Below, piece after piece: positions 34,301-49,300 of a DNA stretch of 64,000 nt (its first letter is position 1; every line of letters begins with the position of its first letter). Origin of the DNA: Erpobdella octoculata (lineage: Eukaryota > Annelida > Clitellata > Hirudinida > Erpobdellidae); contig OZ022240.1 in NCBI GenBank assembly GCA_963978895.1, positions 7,855,550 to 7,919,549 on the forward strand, in the 5' to 3' direction. Under the pieces are notes generated by a model, which did no database searches, was not told the DNA's origin, and saw nothing but the letters and a program-made list of their open reading frames with translations. The position numbers were made by a program, and so were the translations under genes.

Positions 34301-37300
34301 AAATGATTATTAATTTAAGCATTGTTTCAGTACCTGGTTAAGAATGAATTTATTATATTCAGCATATAATAAAGTCTGGATTGTTAGATTCTTTCCTTGA
34401 GAAATTTCAAGGTGATATTGATACCCAAGTGGAAGGATCGTGGTTCATTCAAAACCTTATGGCAGTTTCAGAAGCAAATATGATCAAATGTTGTCATGTT
34501 AGTTTAATCCCCCCCCCATCTCTGCAATCTGCTTACTAGTCCTCAACCAGAGTTAACACTAACTCTGCTGCACTCGCTTCGAAACTTGATGCTTGTTAGT
34601 AATTTCGAACTTTTTCAATTTAAATTTTGATTCCTGTAAAATAAATTGATTTTTAATTTTCATTCAATAAAGATTTCCATAGACACAGGGGACATTGAAA
34701 TAGTATCCAAAGAAATCAAGGATTGCAGAGGACGAACGACAACTTTTGGCTCTAAGAGGTCATGAGAATGAGGAAATCTCCCGTATGTCTATGATCTTGC
34801 TACAGCTGGTCGACAACGTAGAAGAGGTAGTTATGTGAAAATATGTAGTCACACAAACGGCCCGAATGAGCAAAGCGGGAGAGCGAGCAGGAACACTATA
34901 TATATATATATATTCACGTGTCCACATCATCACCAAACTCCGCAGTGTTACATCGGTCATACGCGGACAACTCTCTCAAGGAGACTTACTATGCACACAC
35001 AGGGGGCAGTTTATATACACATTTTCTGGAAAACCACAAAGACAAACCATCCCACCAATTGTTGAAAGAAAATACAGAGATTGTTACATTTGAATCCGAT
35101 CCACAAAAACTCAGGATTAAAGAGGCTTCTCTCTAAGTTTACTTTTAAACATCTATTTATCATTCTATATCATGTTTACATTTTAAAATTAAGCCCTGAT
35201 TAAGCCTCAAAAGTTCTTCACGAGTGGTGCGGCAAGATTTTCTTTAAAATGATCAATTAATTATTGTTAAATGAATTATCAGTTGGATAAAATATTTAAT
35301 AATAAAATTTAAAATTACTCCAAATTCAAAGTTTTAAATTTATTACATTTTATTTTTCAGTTCCTTATGCTTCTCATAGCATTACTACTTCCAACTTTGG
35401 TGAGCTCTGTCCCTACTGTTGAAGAAAGCATGTGTCCAAACTCTCCGTTTCGTGCCACTGACAACCCTACTTGTTCAATTCGACCAGCTTCCCGAACGTC
35501 ACATGAAACATCTGATTCACTCCTTCATCTCTAGACGGTGTCCTTGCAAGAGAACAGCATCCTCAGAACCGAAGGCTTGGGTTTATGTATTATGTGTAGT
35601 TTTGATTTAGTTCTTTCGGGGTTTAGAAGAAGACATAGAAAACATACCAGAACCTGTGAACATGTTTAAGGGAAAAATAGACGAGAAAATGACTGATGTG
35701 GTTATCACAAAAGAGAACGTTGAAAGACACTTGAAGGACCTAAAAACAGATAAAAGTCCGGGTATCGATGCATTACATCCCATGTTTTTAAGAGAAGTAA
35801 GACACGGAATAAGCGATGTGTTAGCAGAAATAATGAACAGGTCCTTGAAAACTGGAGAAATTCCTCGTGATTGGAAAGATGCAATCATTGTACCACTCTT
35901 TAAAAAAGGTAGCAGATCTGAGGCAAGTAACTATCGTCCAGTAAGTCTCACGTGTATTATTTGCAAAATCATGGAAAAAATCATTCAGCTCGAATTAATG
36001 AATCACATTAGACAGCACAGCATTTTGATAAATAGCCAACACGGATTCATACAAAGGCGATCATGTCTAACAAATTTGTTGCTTTGTTTTGAAAATGTTT
36101 ATACCCACTTAAACAAAGGATCCCCTGTAGACATAGTCTATCTGGATTTTGACAAAGCCTTCGACAAAGTACCACATACACGGTTGATGAGAAAAATAGA
36201 AGCGACTGGAATAGGAGGTAATATTCGAGGATGGATCAAAGAATGGCTAGCTGACAGAAGACAAAAAGTGGGAATTAAAGGGAAATACTCGGAGTGGAAA
36301 AGCATAAAAAGTGGTGTACAGCAAGGATCCGTTTTGGGACCTTTACCATTTGTTCTGTTCATTAACGACCTTGATTTAGGGACTTGTTCAAAGGTCTCGA
36401 AATTTGCTGATGACACAAAGTTATCCATGAAAGTAGAGTGTGAGCTGGATGCCAACATTTTAAGAAAAGATCTTGCAAAAATATACCAATGGTCCCTAGA
36501 CTGGCAAATGATGTTCAACATAGACAAATGCTCAGTGATGCACATGGGTAATAGTAATCAAGAGTTTCAGTATGAGATGGGAGGAATATTGTTGAAGACA
36601 TCTGAAGAGGAAAGAGATCTGGGAGTTATAGTACACAATAGCGGCAAACCATCAAGACAGTGTGCGGAAGCAGCAAAGCGAGCCAATAAGATTTTAGGAT
36701 TGGTCAAAAGAACAATAATAAGTCGAAACCAGGAAATAATTATCAGACTATACAAATGTTTGGTAAGACCATATCTAGAATATTGTGTACAAGCTTGGAG
36801 CCTTGTTTTAAAAAAGGACATCATAGTGTTGGAGAAGGTACAAAGGAGGGCTACAAAGTTGATTAAGCATTTAAGCCAGTTACCTTACAAAGAAAGATTA
36901 AAACAATGTGGCTTAACAACTCTAGAGAAAAGGAGAAGTAGGGGTGACTTGATCGAAGCCTACAAGATAATAACAGGAAAAGAGGATTTAACACCAGCAA
37001 TGTTTTTTGAACAACCACCGATTCAAAGCACTAGGGGACATAGATTTAAGCTTTTTAAAAAACAAGAAAAAACTATAAAAAAGACTTTTTTTAGTTCTAG
37101 AGTGGTAAATATATGGAATGACTTGGACGATGACACTGTAGCATCTGAGACTACCACATCTTTTAAAGTAGCGCTATCCAGGCATGGATACTGATTTTTA
37201 TACAAATTATTTATTTTTTATTAGTTTATTTATCTATTATTATCATTTTTCATTTATTTTATTTTATTCTATTTATTATTATTATATTTATTATTTATTT

Positions 37301-40300
37301 ATTTATTTTTAATTCGAAGTGGTTGTCTATAGGCGTAAAGTCTTCTAAACCACTATAATAAACGTTATCTTATCTTATCTTTATCTAAATTCAAGAAGGC
37401 CCAATAATTCATTCTTGCAAAAGCCACAGAGAATGCGTCACCCCAACAAGACAAGCCAGCCCAAATCCTCTTCACCTACGTCGTCTCTAAATCACTTTCG
37501 GTTTTGGTCTAACAACCCATGCTCGCTCAATAAAGATAAACGCGATGAGCTAACAGCAAGAATAGCAGCCCTCGACCAATCGCCTAGACTACATGTCAAG
37601 TTTTTTGTGGAAAGATGGTTTAACGAATCCTCAGACACCTCCATAGCTGGCTATCAACTGCACGTAAAGACAGAGAGAGGAGCGCTGGAGGAGGTGTTGC
37701 GATCTACGTTGTGGATAAAGTTGTGACCAGTGAGACCGGCATTCCTCAGCTCAACTCTCCAGCTATTGAACTGCAAGCATTACAGATGTAAAACTTAGTA
37801 TTTTGAGGTTTTGTGCCGGTTAAAAGTAGCTGAGCCCAGTTTATCACCGGTCGGGCCAAGCCGTTATTTTAGGGTCTTTTTACGGGCCAGCCTAAACCTT
37901 AAATCAAGGTAGTACGGGCCGAGGTTTTTCACTAAGCATATAGACATTTTAGTGATTTTATGGTCTTCAGACGGGCCGGGCCAAACCTGAAGTCAAGGTG
38001 GGACGGGCCGAAGTTTTTCATCAGGTATATAGAATTTCTAAGCCTGTCAAAATGGGCCGGGCCCAAATTAGAAGGGCCGTGCCGGGCCAGGAATTTTGGT
38101 TTTGAAACGGGTTGGGCCAAGTTGTCGACGGGCCGAGCCGACACCTATGGATGCACGGCTCAAATTATCTAATTTCATGCGAGCAAAGTCGCTACGGGCA
38201 CTGCTAGTAATTACATAAGAAATATCAATTACCTTATTTATTTTTGTTTAGCTCAATTATCACATAATGGACGGAACAAAAGGAATAATGCATTTAATTA
38301 ATAACCATGATGCAGAAACAGAATTGAAGTCTGGTTATAATATAGATCTTGAGGTTAGAAACACTTTTAACATAAAATTATATATGCCACTTTAACCCCT
38401 TAAGACCAATAGTGCTGTGAGATAAAATTGTTAATAAAAAATATGATTTGTGATGTGTAAATTAAATGAGTATCAAAAAACGTTACATTTTCGTTAATTT
38501 GGAAACATTGCAGAAACGTTTCTTTTTAGTTGCAAATTGAACGTTACATTATCGTTGCATTGCAAACGTTGCATAAACGTTTCTTTTTGGGCCAGTAACA
38601 GGTTCATAACCAGATAACCAAAAAGCAACTGAAAAGAAATGTTACAAAACGGTTCCATGTCTACTGGGACACCTACATCCACTTTGTTTATCCAGTAATC
38701 AGAAATAGCTGGAATAACGTGGTATCCCATGAGAAGGAAAGACAGAATTTCATGTGATTGAGGAACAATCGCATTAGACAATTTGTCAATTTGGGATACA
38801 GATCAAAATACGGCAACTGGTTCGCTGATTGGTTATGTCATTCAATTTCACTGCACCCAGTCCACAATCTTGTCTGGCGTAGGAAGACTAACAGGTCATC
38901 TTCTTGCTGTTGCTATGATCAGCCATTAAGAGGGCAGTAACCAAACTGCTAGTGACCTGATAGTGATAGTGGTACGGGAGATGTCTGTGCGAGTCATTCG
39001 TTTCGGTGGAGAAACTTTCCTCATTGGTTGTTTATATCGCCCTCATGACTTGAACGACGACTATCTCACACAATGTATTGCTTCAGTCACAACAGCTCGT
39101 AGCTCACTTTCCGCCTTGAGCTGCTCATTTATGTTGCTCTATGGCGATTTTAATTTCTCTCACACAAAATATGCTCCAATCGACGTGGGTGCTGGCGTGG
39201 CAACAGTTGCCCATATAGGTAACGAACATCCTAGTGACATTAGATTTCAAGAGTGCCTCAATGACTGGCACCTTACACAGCTTGTCACGTTTAAGACGTA
39301 CCGCAGTAATCGTTATGTTGCACCTAGCAGCACTCTTGACCTCATTATTACCAACGACCCCGACCGAGCTATCGAGATGCTTGAAGCTGACTCACTTGGA
39401 TACACGCCCATGGGCCAATCCCATTGCTTTATAACCGGTCGGTTCGCTGTGGCCGGTCTGAACAATTCACGTGTTTCTCCGTCGCACAAACGTTTCATAT
39501 GGAGCAAAGCTGACTACAATGCGCTGTCATCTTGTATTTCAAACACCGACTGGGAAAACTTATCAGTTTCTTATCGACATACTGACCTCACGAAATCTGA
39601 AAGCGCATGGTTTAGAATCTCCTTTAAATGCTAAAAATTTTGATTCAGTTTGCAATTTTCTATCTGAAGCCAAGGTGCATTTGCAGTCTTTAAAAGAATC
39701 TCGTAATGGAAAAATTCTGTTGGAATCTAATTGTAAGACAGGTTTTCTTGGTTTTTTTAATTTGCATTGACAGCATGTTAAAATTGTAAAACACAATAGT
39801 TTTAAGTTCTTCATTTAAAATGGAGTTCTGGTGTATGTTCAAAACAAGATCACATAGAATTATTTTTGGCCAAATCCGAAGCCTGGGTGGATGCAATAAC
39901 AACCCATCCGCAAGACAATTTGCAGCAGCCTACAAGAAGTTGTTGGTGCACAATGACATACAAGATGTCTTACGGGGAAACTGCTTGCCACTGCAATCAG
40001 TCCCTATCTTAACAGTAAGCAGTAGTTATGTCACCAATTTAAATGTTGACCCACCTTCAATTGAGTCATTAAATGCTTCTGTTAGTCGAAATCGAGTCCT
40101 TACTCTCGATCAATATAAAAACACTGACCACGACTACACATACATTCCAAACCCTACACATTTGTCTCAATGCTCAGAAAAAATTGTAGCTTACATTGCA
40201 AGGTTTGTTGTTTTTAAATTGAAAACTGTGAAACATGCATCGATATTTTAACTGATACTGCAGAAAACAAGATGTGTGGTATAATAAAAATGAAAACAAA

Positions 40301-43300
40301 GGGAGGTTTAATTTTTCCTTCAAGTGATGTAATGACATTTGTTTGACTTGTGAGAAATTTTTTAGAAAGTACATTTCGTGTAGTGTAGACTCGGATCTGT
40401 CTGTTTCGGTCTCCAAAATACGATCACATGAATTGATACAATCCGTCCTGGTATCTTATCTACAGAAAAATATCTTTATGTCTTTATCAGCTCATATGCT
40501 AGATTGTGATCCACTTGACAATCATGTCCTACTTTTAATTAAAGTGATTGCTCAGAAGTATTTGCAAGTCAGATACTTTTATGCAGGAAAACAGTACACT
40601 GCCAACCTGAAGGAAAAGAAAAGAAAAGTCAGTCGGCAGGTGTACACAAAATTAATTCTCTTCAGTGGGCAGTAAAGCTTATTTGTGTACATCTCTGTTG
40701 GTCGCTCGCATTCAGTATTTCATTGAGGGTCAATGTTCTAGATGCTTTTTTGTGTTTGCCTTTGAATTTATAAACAAAAAATTATTTTCAATTTTGAAAG
40801 ACATTTGAATTTTTGCATGATTATCGAAGACTTTTATTTTCAGATATTTCATTTGTCTCACTTTGATGATTTCATGTGAGCATATTGTTTAATGTTCAAG
40901 AGACAATATAATTGATCAGCTGTGTTATTCTTTACTGTTTAATAAACAATATTATTGTTCAACTGTGTTATTGTTTACATCATCAAATATACTGCAGAAT
41001 ATTTGTTGTCAAACTCATTGCAACCTATTTATCATCATTAGCATTGTAACATACTCAGCATTAAATACTTTGCAAAATATTAATCATCAAATTCATTGCA
41101 ATATAGTCAAATTCATTGCAATATAGTCAAATATATTGCAACATATTTATGGTCATTAAGCATTGTAACATACTCAGCATCAAATACATTGCAAAATATT
41201 CATTAAATTCATTGCAACATATTCACCATTCTTTATGTATGACCAAAAAATCTTTATGGTAGTCTTATGAAAATGCCTAAAAAACAAGATGAGGACTGCT
41301 GCTCTTAAAAGTCACATGATAATATGCAGTGACGTCTGTGCTTATCCAACAATTATTATATGCTTTTTCATTTTCCAAAAATTGATATTTTCCGCTATTT
41401 TTCCGCCAAACTTTGAGGCAATGTAACTTTTTTTCTCCGAAGAAGAATTAGATAGCACTTTCCAATATTAATAAATATATATTGAAGTATCCAAAAATGC
41501 TTTCATTTGCTTGTACAGAATTTATTCCGGGTTTTTCAGACTATTAAACTCATTACAGCATACTCAGTCACTACATTGTTTTGAGTCAACCAAGATGGCA
41601 CCAGGCTACGCCCACTGGCTTCATGCACTAGACTAGCCTCAACAGCTCATGCTGTCTCCAGCTCATAAGAACTCCTTGATTGGAAAGTGACAGAAAGATT
41701 CACTCCTGCATATGTCTGCAATGCAGTTGTGAAGTCAGTTTGCAACACAACCAGGTGCAAATCATGCAAACATTATCTCATGGAAGATTTAAAAACGAGA
41801 AAGAATTGCCAGAAGGTATAATGAGCTATGTGGATCAAGTGGACCGAGGAGGCCTCAAGAAAGCTCATAAACTAAATCCATCTGTTCTTCAGCCAAAAAG
41901 CATTTGTTCTGCGAATCGACTCGTGATGCCTTATGCATCTCATGAAGGCAAAACTGCATGGAATGAAACAGCAAGGTTTATAACACTTGTTATCAAACTT
42001 TGGAATGTTATGAATGTCAAGTCGAGAATGAAAGGAAGGCACAAGCGGGACACAACAATGGATCCTGTTAGGTCTTCGCAGGAATGGAAACTGGATTTTC
42101 TTGTTGAGTTTGCAAATTTCCTACAATCACGGGAAGGTTAAAAAAAAGAGGATTGACAACAGAAACATTCCTTGCATTGCGACAGACATGCATGGCTCTA
42201 AAAGAATGTTCAGCTTATCTTTTGGACCGACTTGAATTCAAGTATGTGCTGCTCGGACATTTGCAATCGGATGCAATAGTCACGCTTTGGCTGGTTACGA
42301 CAACTCTCTGGAGCCAACTACTACATATCCATGAGGCAAGTGATTGAGAGCGAAATGAAAATTAGAGCTGTGTCGCTGCTGAAATGAAGTAGACAATGCA
42401 ATAAAATTTGAATCTGGTACACAGTCAGCCATCATCAATATTTTATGTTGCTGGAGCTATTGCCAGATCTGCTATCAAATCCACTAAATGTGACAACTGC
42501 AAAGAAAACCATTAGCAATCGATGAAGCTTTGGACTACTCTGCTGCAACATTCATGGATACTATTAATCGTGGAGGTTTGATTCGACCAAGTAATTTTAC
42601 TTTTATGACGGCTGTAAAGTTTGGAGAGTCTATGAAGAAACAAAGATGTAAAAAGATTTGAATGTTAAATTCCTAAGTTCAGTCAGTCATAGCTCTTTGT
42701 TCGTGAAAATCATGAACCGTGTAACATGTGATGGTCAGCCTCTTGATGAGGATAACTTCTGTACAAATGATCATAATCTCAAGGAGTTTCTAGTTCGTTA
42801 TGATAAGGCTGTCAAAAAAAGACTTACAACTATTTAGACATACGTTTTATGCATGTCTCGAATGCAGTGAAAAGAAAGTGATAATCAACAGTCTCTTATC
42901 AATGATGTACATCAATATTAAGTCATCGGATGGAATCTTGGTAATGCAACGGTATTTGATTAAATATTTCTAACTCCAATTAATTGGAATTTTGCACTAA
43001 TCTGTGAAATCCGATTTCCGGTTCAAAATCTGGTTATGCCATAGATTTGAATTATTAATCTGACAAACTTTAAAAATCAATTTTTTTCTGTAGACACATG
43101 TATGAAATGAATTTGTTATCAACACCTTTTTAAAAGTTTTTAGTGATGGCCAGTTCGCAACCAAGCTTGCCAAGTTTTGTCCAGGAAAAAAAAAAAGCAA
43201 AAATTTGATAAAGATGCACCCAGACATATGGAGTCATACGGATGACAGAAATTGTGGCTCAATAGATGGGAGACGTTTGGAACGGAGAGATACATCAATA

Positions 43301-46300
43301 GATCCTTCATCCTCTACGCCGAGCCGAACGAGGAAGGTGATTTCTTCCACACTGCTGATGGGAAGATGGCTCATGGTGGCTTGATAATAATTCCAGAATC
43401 AAGGATAAAGAAAATGTGCTAAAACTGTTGGAAGACATCACTGAGATAAAGCTAGAAAAAGATATTAGCGATATATGTACAGACTTGGAAGTAAAAATGA
43501 GCAACAAAAACCCAGGCCTGTTTTGATAAAGTTTGTAAATCAGACGATTAAGAATTTGGTAATGGAGAATACACCAAAATTGAGAAGATCAGATTCAACA
43601 AGGAATATTATTTTGAGCAATGATCTCTCAAAAGAAGACATGCTGGAATGCAAGAGACTTTTGGAGAAAAAAAAGGAGATAAGTGGAAAGGATGACCCCA
43701 GCAAATGGATCTTCAGAATAAAAGGAAAATCTGGTGATTTTCATGCTGTTGCCTTCAAAAGACAAAATTTATAATAAAGGCATGTCTAAGTTCTTGCAAT
43801 GATGGTGACTCACAAGTAACTAAAAAAACAAGTTCTATGAATTCAGGAATGGCTACTAATTATTCAATTCAGACTCCAACAAACATAACAAATCTGTATA
43901 ACGGGTTGGGAGAAATGAAGGATGTTTTTTTCGTTTAACAGCAACATTGATCCAGATGAACATTTTTTATATCAGCTTTGTGATCCAGTAACTTATGTAA
44001 CGCCAGATGAACTCTCTAAATTAATTAAAAACTCAGCCAATAAAAAGTTGACGTTGTGTTACCATTTTTATTTTAATTTATTAAGGGTAGGGTCTACGAG
44101 TGGCAACTAATCCCCAGATTATTCATATAAATATTTTAAATATGATCTGAGTATTTTTAGAGCTAATTTGCAAAGGACTGTATGGCCATCCTAATGATCT
44201 TTTTATTGCAACTGAAACTATAAAAGTGTTTTTAAACTTGGCTGAACTTCTCATTTCAGCAGCGGGGATACGCAAATTCGTCAAAACATTTATCAATGGA
44301 AACCTTAGCTTAGAAACCCTCATTAAACGGTTAAGTATGTTTAACAAGTGCTATAAACCTGATAAAGTGTGGCGTGAGGCCATGCTTTTTGACGACTGGA
44401 TTCAGACTTTACTTTTTCATTGTGTTCCTTATGCTGTACTTGAACATTTGGTCAATTGGTTTGACGTATGATTACCGACAGCCTTCACTCGAAGGCCTTC
44501 GAAGCAGCTGAAATAATCCTGCAATCTTGGAGTAATATCGGACAGTTCGGGTTTGGGAATGTCTCTGAACTTTGTTATTACTGATAATGGATCAAACATG
44601 ATAAAAGCTGTAAAAGTAGCCAATGTAGGAAAGCAAAATTTCAATGAGCTAGATAGTGCTGATTGAGATGAAGCAGTTGATTCAGAAACAGAAAGCCGTG
44701 TTCTGGAAGACTCATCCCTGGAAGTTGCTCAACTGCACAGACTACAGTGTATGGCACACACTATACAACTGGTCGTCAAGGAACTTGAAAAAAATAACAC
44801 TTATCAAACCTTGTTGTGTAAAGTAAAAGGATTGGTAAAATTTATCAAAATCTCATCAGTAGCACAAGAAAAACTAATATATTTGTATGGAAAAGTAGTT
44901 GTGAAGAGTTGTGTAACAAGGTGGAGCTCAATACTCTTCGTTCTTGATAGATTGTTAACAATTCGGGCTCCCTCTCAAGTTAACTCGCAAGCGAGTAAGT
45001 AAACCGATCGTTAAATGGCTTTCTCCTGCCGCAATATCAGCAAAGAGAGAGAGACGTCATCTTGAACGAATCTGGCTTCGGACTCATGACGAGTCTGATC
45101 GTGCAACTTATCGTACCTCCTGTCGGCTCACCAACCTCCTCATCAACAGCTCTCGTCAAGAACACTGCCGTCGAGAGATCGAATCCTGTATTAATCCAAA
45201 GCAGCGTTGGTCAAAAATCAAGAAACTTCTTCACTCGACTGATCCCAAGAGTTCTGTGATTGATTTCGACATCAGACAATGTGATGACTTGAAGACAATG
45301 AGGAACTTGATAGACGAACTCAAACCTCAGTTTTCAGATGTTTTTAAGCCCGAACTAGGGTGTTGCACTAAAACAAAGGCAACCTTGCAAGTAAAACCAG
45401 GGAAGCAGCCGGTATTTAAAGGCAGACGCCCTGTGCCATTTGCCACTAAAGCCGTGATTGGGGAAGAATTAAACATATTACAACAACTACGGGTCATGAC
45501 TCCTGTGAATCATTCAGAATGGGCAGCACCGATTGCAGTTGTGAAGAAAACAAACGGAAAGATTAGACTCTGTGCTGACTTCTCAACAGGCCTAAATGAT
45601 GCACTTGTAATATTGTTACATATTATATGTTAATATTTATTGTTAAATATTATATATTAATATTTATTTTTAAATATTAATATTATATTTATGTATGTGA
45701 TATTTATTATTTTGTCGCTGGACTGGTGGCCCATTGTCTTTGGTAGCGACTTCCGCCTCTTCCCTTTTTTTCGATCTCATTGTTCTCGCTCGTTCTGTAC
45801 TCGCGATTGTTTTAGTATTGTTTGTATATCGTTGTCAGCGGACTTTGTTTGTCTAATAAACTCGAAACACGACATGGCGCAGTCGACAGGATTTAAAGAT
45901 GAATTGTTTGAAACGATGCAGAAATTCATTTCTCGTCAACAAAACGTGGCATCTACCTTCAGCATTAGGCAACCGCCTCCGCTCGACATCAGCTCTTCAA
46001 ACCTTGCTGAGGAATGGAGACGCTGGCGATGTGGGTATACAACATACTTTCAACTTTGCGACGGCAACCAGTTACCAGAGCACCGACAAGTGGCTCTTCT
46101 GTTAAGTGCCCTTGGAGAAGCTGCCAATTCCATGTATTATGACATGGATTGGGAAAGAGAGGAGGACAAACTAAAGCACGACGTCGTTCTTCAAAGATTT
46201 GAACAGAGGTGCTCGCCAAAACGACATCTGTTGACTGAAAGATTCGTTTTTTACCATATCACACGAAACTCTGAAGAATCTTCAATCGAATTTCTGGAGC

Positions 46301-49300
46301 ACTTGAAAATTGCTTCTAGAAACTGTGAATTCAAGGACCCAGAGGAGATGATCAGAGATAAGTTCATTTTCACTCATCCAGATAAAGTCACCAAAATGAG
46401 AATAATGGGAGAAGTTGACATTTCATTAGATAATGTTGCTAAAATTGCCAGCACAATGGAAACACTCCAATCAAATTCTAAATCGATTGAAAAAGACAAC
46501 ACATACGAAGTAAATAGTATGGAGGTTTCTAAAAATTCACAAAAAGTTTTTCAGAAAAAGTGCAATAATTGTGGCCAAATTCACAAATCAACTTGTCCAG
46601 CCAGAGGGAAGACTTGTCACAATTGCAAGAAGAAGAACCATTTCGCAAGTGTGTGTCGGTCTCCAAAGGAAGCAAATTTTGTTGAAACTGAAACTGAGAA
46701 GGTTATTGAAATTAATTCTTTTGATTCTGTTAATAAATCTCTCAGATGGTCGTGTGTGTTGAATCTGTTGGTCGCCATGTTACCCGTGCGCTATCAAGGG
46801 AGGAGCATCATTGAATTAATAGCCCTAATTTTAAACCGTTCAATAGAACTCTTCATTTTACTCAAAAAATTAAAACTTCTGCAATGTGGTTCCGAACGAC
46901 GTCATTACAGAGGTCGCAGATCTGGATATATTTATCAGATGCGCAAGTCATCAAAATGTCATCACCCTACTGAAATAATAAAAAATGCCAATAACTTACA
47001 TAAATATCAACAACAACCTCCAAATTCTACAAACAGGCTGTGGCTACCAATGTCAAAGGGACGTCGTCCGGCTGGCTGGGTATCGCCAATGGTGGGGATC
47101 TGATGCGACATCATCTGATCATGTCAGGGGGCGGCCGCAACCAAAACATGGCGGCAAATCAAAACTTAAATTTGGATTACTAAATGCTCAGTCGGTCGGG
47201 AATAAATATGCTAGTCTGTGATGAAATAATCGACAATGTTATCGGGGTTTGTTTGCTAATGGAGACGTGGCATTCCACCGCCAACGACATAGCTCTTAGA
47301 AGATGTGTACCTGACTACACATCTCTCTGTGATAGTTTATAATAAAGAACAATTTAAACTATCTTTTTCCTTGAATGTGAAACCCAATAGCCATAGGAAA
47401 AAAATTTTTTAGTTTCAACTGAAAAGCTTTTTCTTTTAATTCATGTCAGCGAATGAGTCAGAGAAAGTTGTTACAAAGAAAGGACACCCAGAATATGCTA
47501 TATCTTTCAGGCATGCACCATTCCATTTCATCAGTTAAATTTATTTTGAACTGTTCTTTAAAGAAGTTTGAAAAAATTGTATTGCTGGATAAATTGAGTC
47601 TAAATTCTTTCTAATTTGTTTTAGTATTTAAACATTATTTTAATTGTCAACTACAGAGTTGATTCCACAACTCCTGAGTCAACTCGGAGTCGATCCTGGA
47701 GTTTATTAAAAAGTTTGCCCAGTTCCAAAACCCTGCTAAAGACAAACTTCCTCCAACTATTATATGGTTGTTGACAATTATTGCTATTAATATTCATATC
47801 TATTATCAATTGTTCTCTAAAGCAACCTAGAAGTATCTATATTAATAATGCTGAATAAGTTGTCAAATAATAATAAGCAAATAATATTATAACTATAAAC
47901 AGCATATGTTTGACAATATTTAGAGTGGCGTAAATCTTAAAGGACTTCAAAGCCACTGAAGGGTTCTTTGCAGAGGCAGCCATTTATAGGCGCCTACCCC
48001 TTTAGCAATGCGAGTGAACTCCTTGCTTAAGGGAGTTACGCTGGTGACGCCGGTGAGGCTTGAACTGCCGACCTAATGATCGACAGGCGAGCGCTCTACC
48101 GCTCTGCCACCAGCGCCTCATGTATAAACATGTATATTATGATGGTCTTAATAATTATACGTCATGCATTAATTGGGACAACAAATTTTTGCAACAGAAG
48201 GCTATTTGGAATGTTTTTTTAAAAATAAATCTGACCTTTAACATTGATCTGGTTGTGCCACTTGCGAGAAGCAAAGTAAAACATCTTACAAATTGCAAAA
48301 TGTATCACAGCCATTTAAAAAGGATGTTGAATCTCACATCGTGGCTATAGAGAAAGTGGTGAGTATCTGGTTTAACTAGAAACAAAATGATATATGAGTG
48401 GAGTGGTCAAAAGCACCCTGTCCCCATATCAGACTAAGGAATTAGATATTATTTCTAGTGGCAATATTGTGTTAAATTTGCTGTTTTATCATTGTATTGT
48501 TGTTTTGTATCTATGGTTTTAGAATTTTAGTAGCTGCCATAATAGTTCTTGTTTTAACTGTCAGAAGCAGCATTGGGAATCCAGACAGAAGAACTACAAG
48601 CTACCAAAATTTGAAATAAGAAAGTTTTATGATCACCTTAAGGAATGGCCTGGGCTTTGGTCTCAATTTCACAGAAAACATGAAGATTCCAGCATACACA
48701 CAACAGTGACAAACTTAAATATCTGATTCAATCGATGACGCCAAACACCAGAGCAGCCAAACTCGTACTTTTCACAACACTGATTATTTCTAACACCAGA
48801 CACCTCCTTTGCCCCTCAGGAGATACCTAACCTTATGCTCAAGAGGCTTGCTTACATGGTCTGAGGCCTTCTCTGCTAAATCTTTGATTCCAGTCTCAGA
48901 TCTCATTCCCTTCTTCCCCCCAGTGGTTGCAGGCTTATGTTTTACCTGTTTCTAAAAAAAGAAGTCCCATTTCATCCCTTGTGTCAGTTATAGAAAAAAA
49001 ACTGGGTATTACGAAACTTCTGCTTTGGGTAGCTGTGACATACCCAATAACGCACAAATTATTTTGCTTATATAAATAATGATATAATAATCAATATTTT
49101 ACCTTGTTCTGCTGCTCCATAATTCTATCATGGTGAGAAACAAAGTTGGCCAGGTTGGATAGTGTCGTTCTCTTAATATAAAGAGTAACTTTATTTTTAT
49201 AAAAAAACAGACTTAATTGTCTTAAAAAAACTAATAGTTTTGCCTATGGTTTAAATGTGAGAAATTAAGTTAAAATTTGCTTAATCAAGGAGATCAATAT

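Larger units (their letters stand above)
33130..35626 (+). repeat. Segmental duplication, copy 2 of 2
   Basis: Near-identical to 27036-29399. Copy 2 keeps about 140 bp (about 33184-33320) that copy 1 lacks. The left edge adjoins an RTE endonuclease fragment and the right edge adjoins a truncated LINE reverse transcriptase. One single-base difference restores GAG where copy 1 has TAG in the block before [11 protein letters not shown]. Confidence 0.95.
15970..49102 (-). other. ASPP intron 4, about 33 kb, filled with nested transposons
   Basis: The intron runs from donor GTAAAA at 49102 to acceptor TTTTCAG at 15970. The protein reads directly from exon 4 (EQQNK) to exon 5 ([10 protein letters not shown]) with no gap against the family, so the interval is a single intron. 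Most of it can be assigned to degraded mobile elements, listed separately. Confidence 0.85.

Noticed and set aside
45874..47103. A single 470-codon gene
   Set aside because: Only the first part is Gypsy Gag; the rest is frameshifted LINE sequence that happens to stay open.
48048..48121. A functional tRNA gene on the minus strand
   Set aside because: Same reason: a tRNA-like head joined to a SINE body.
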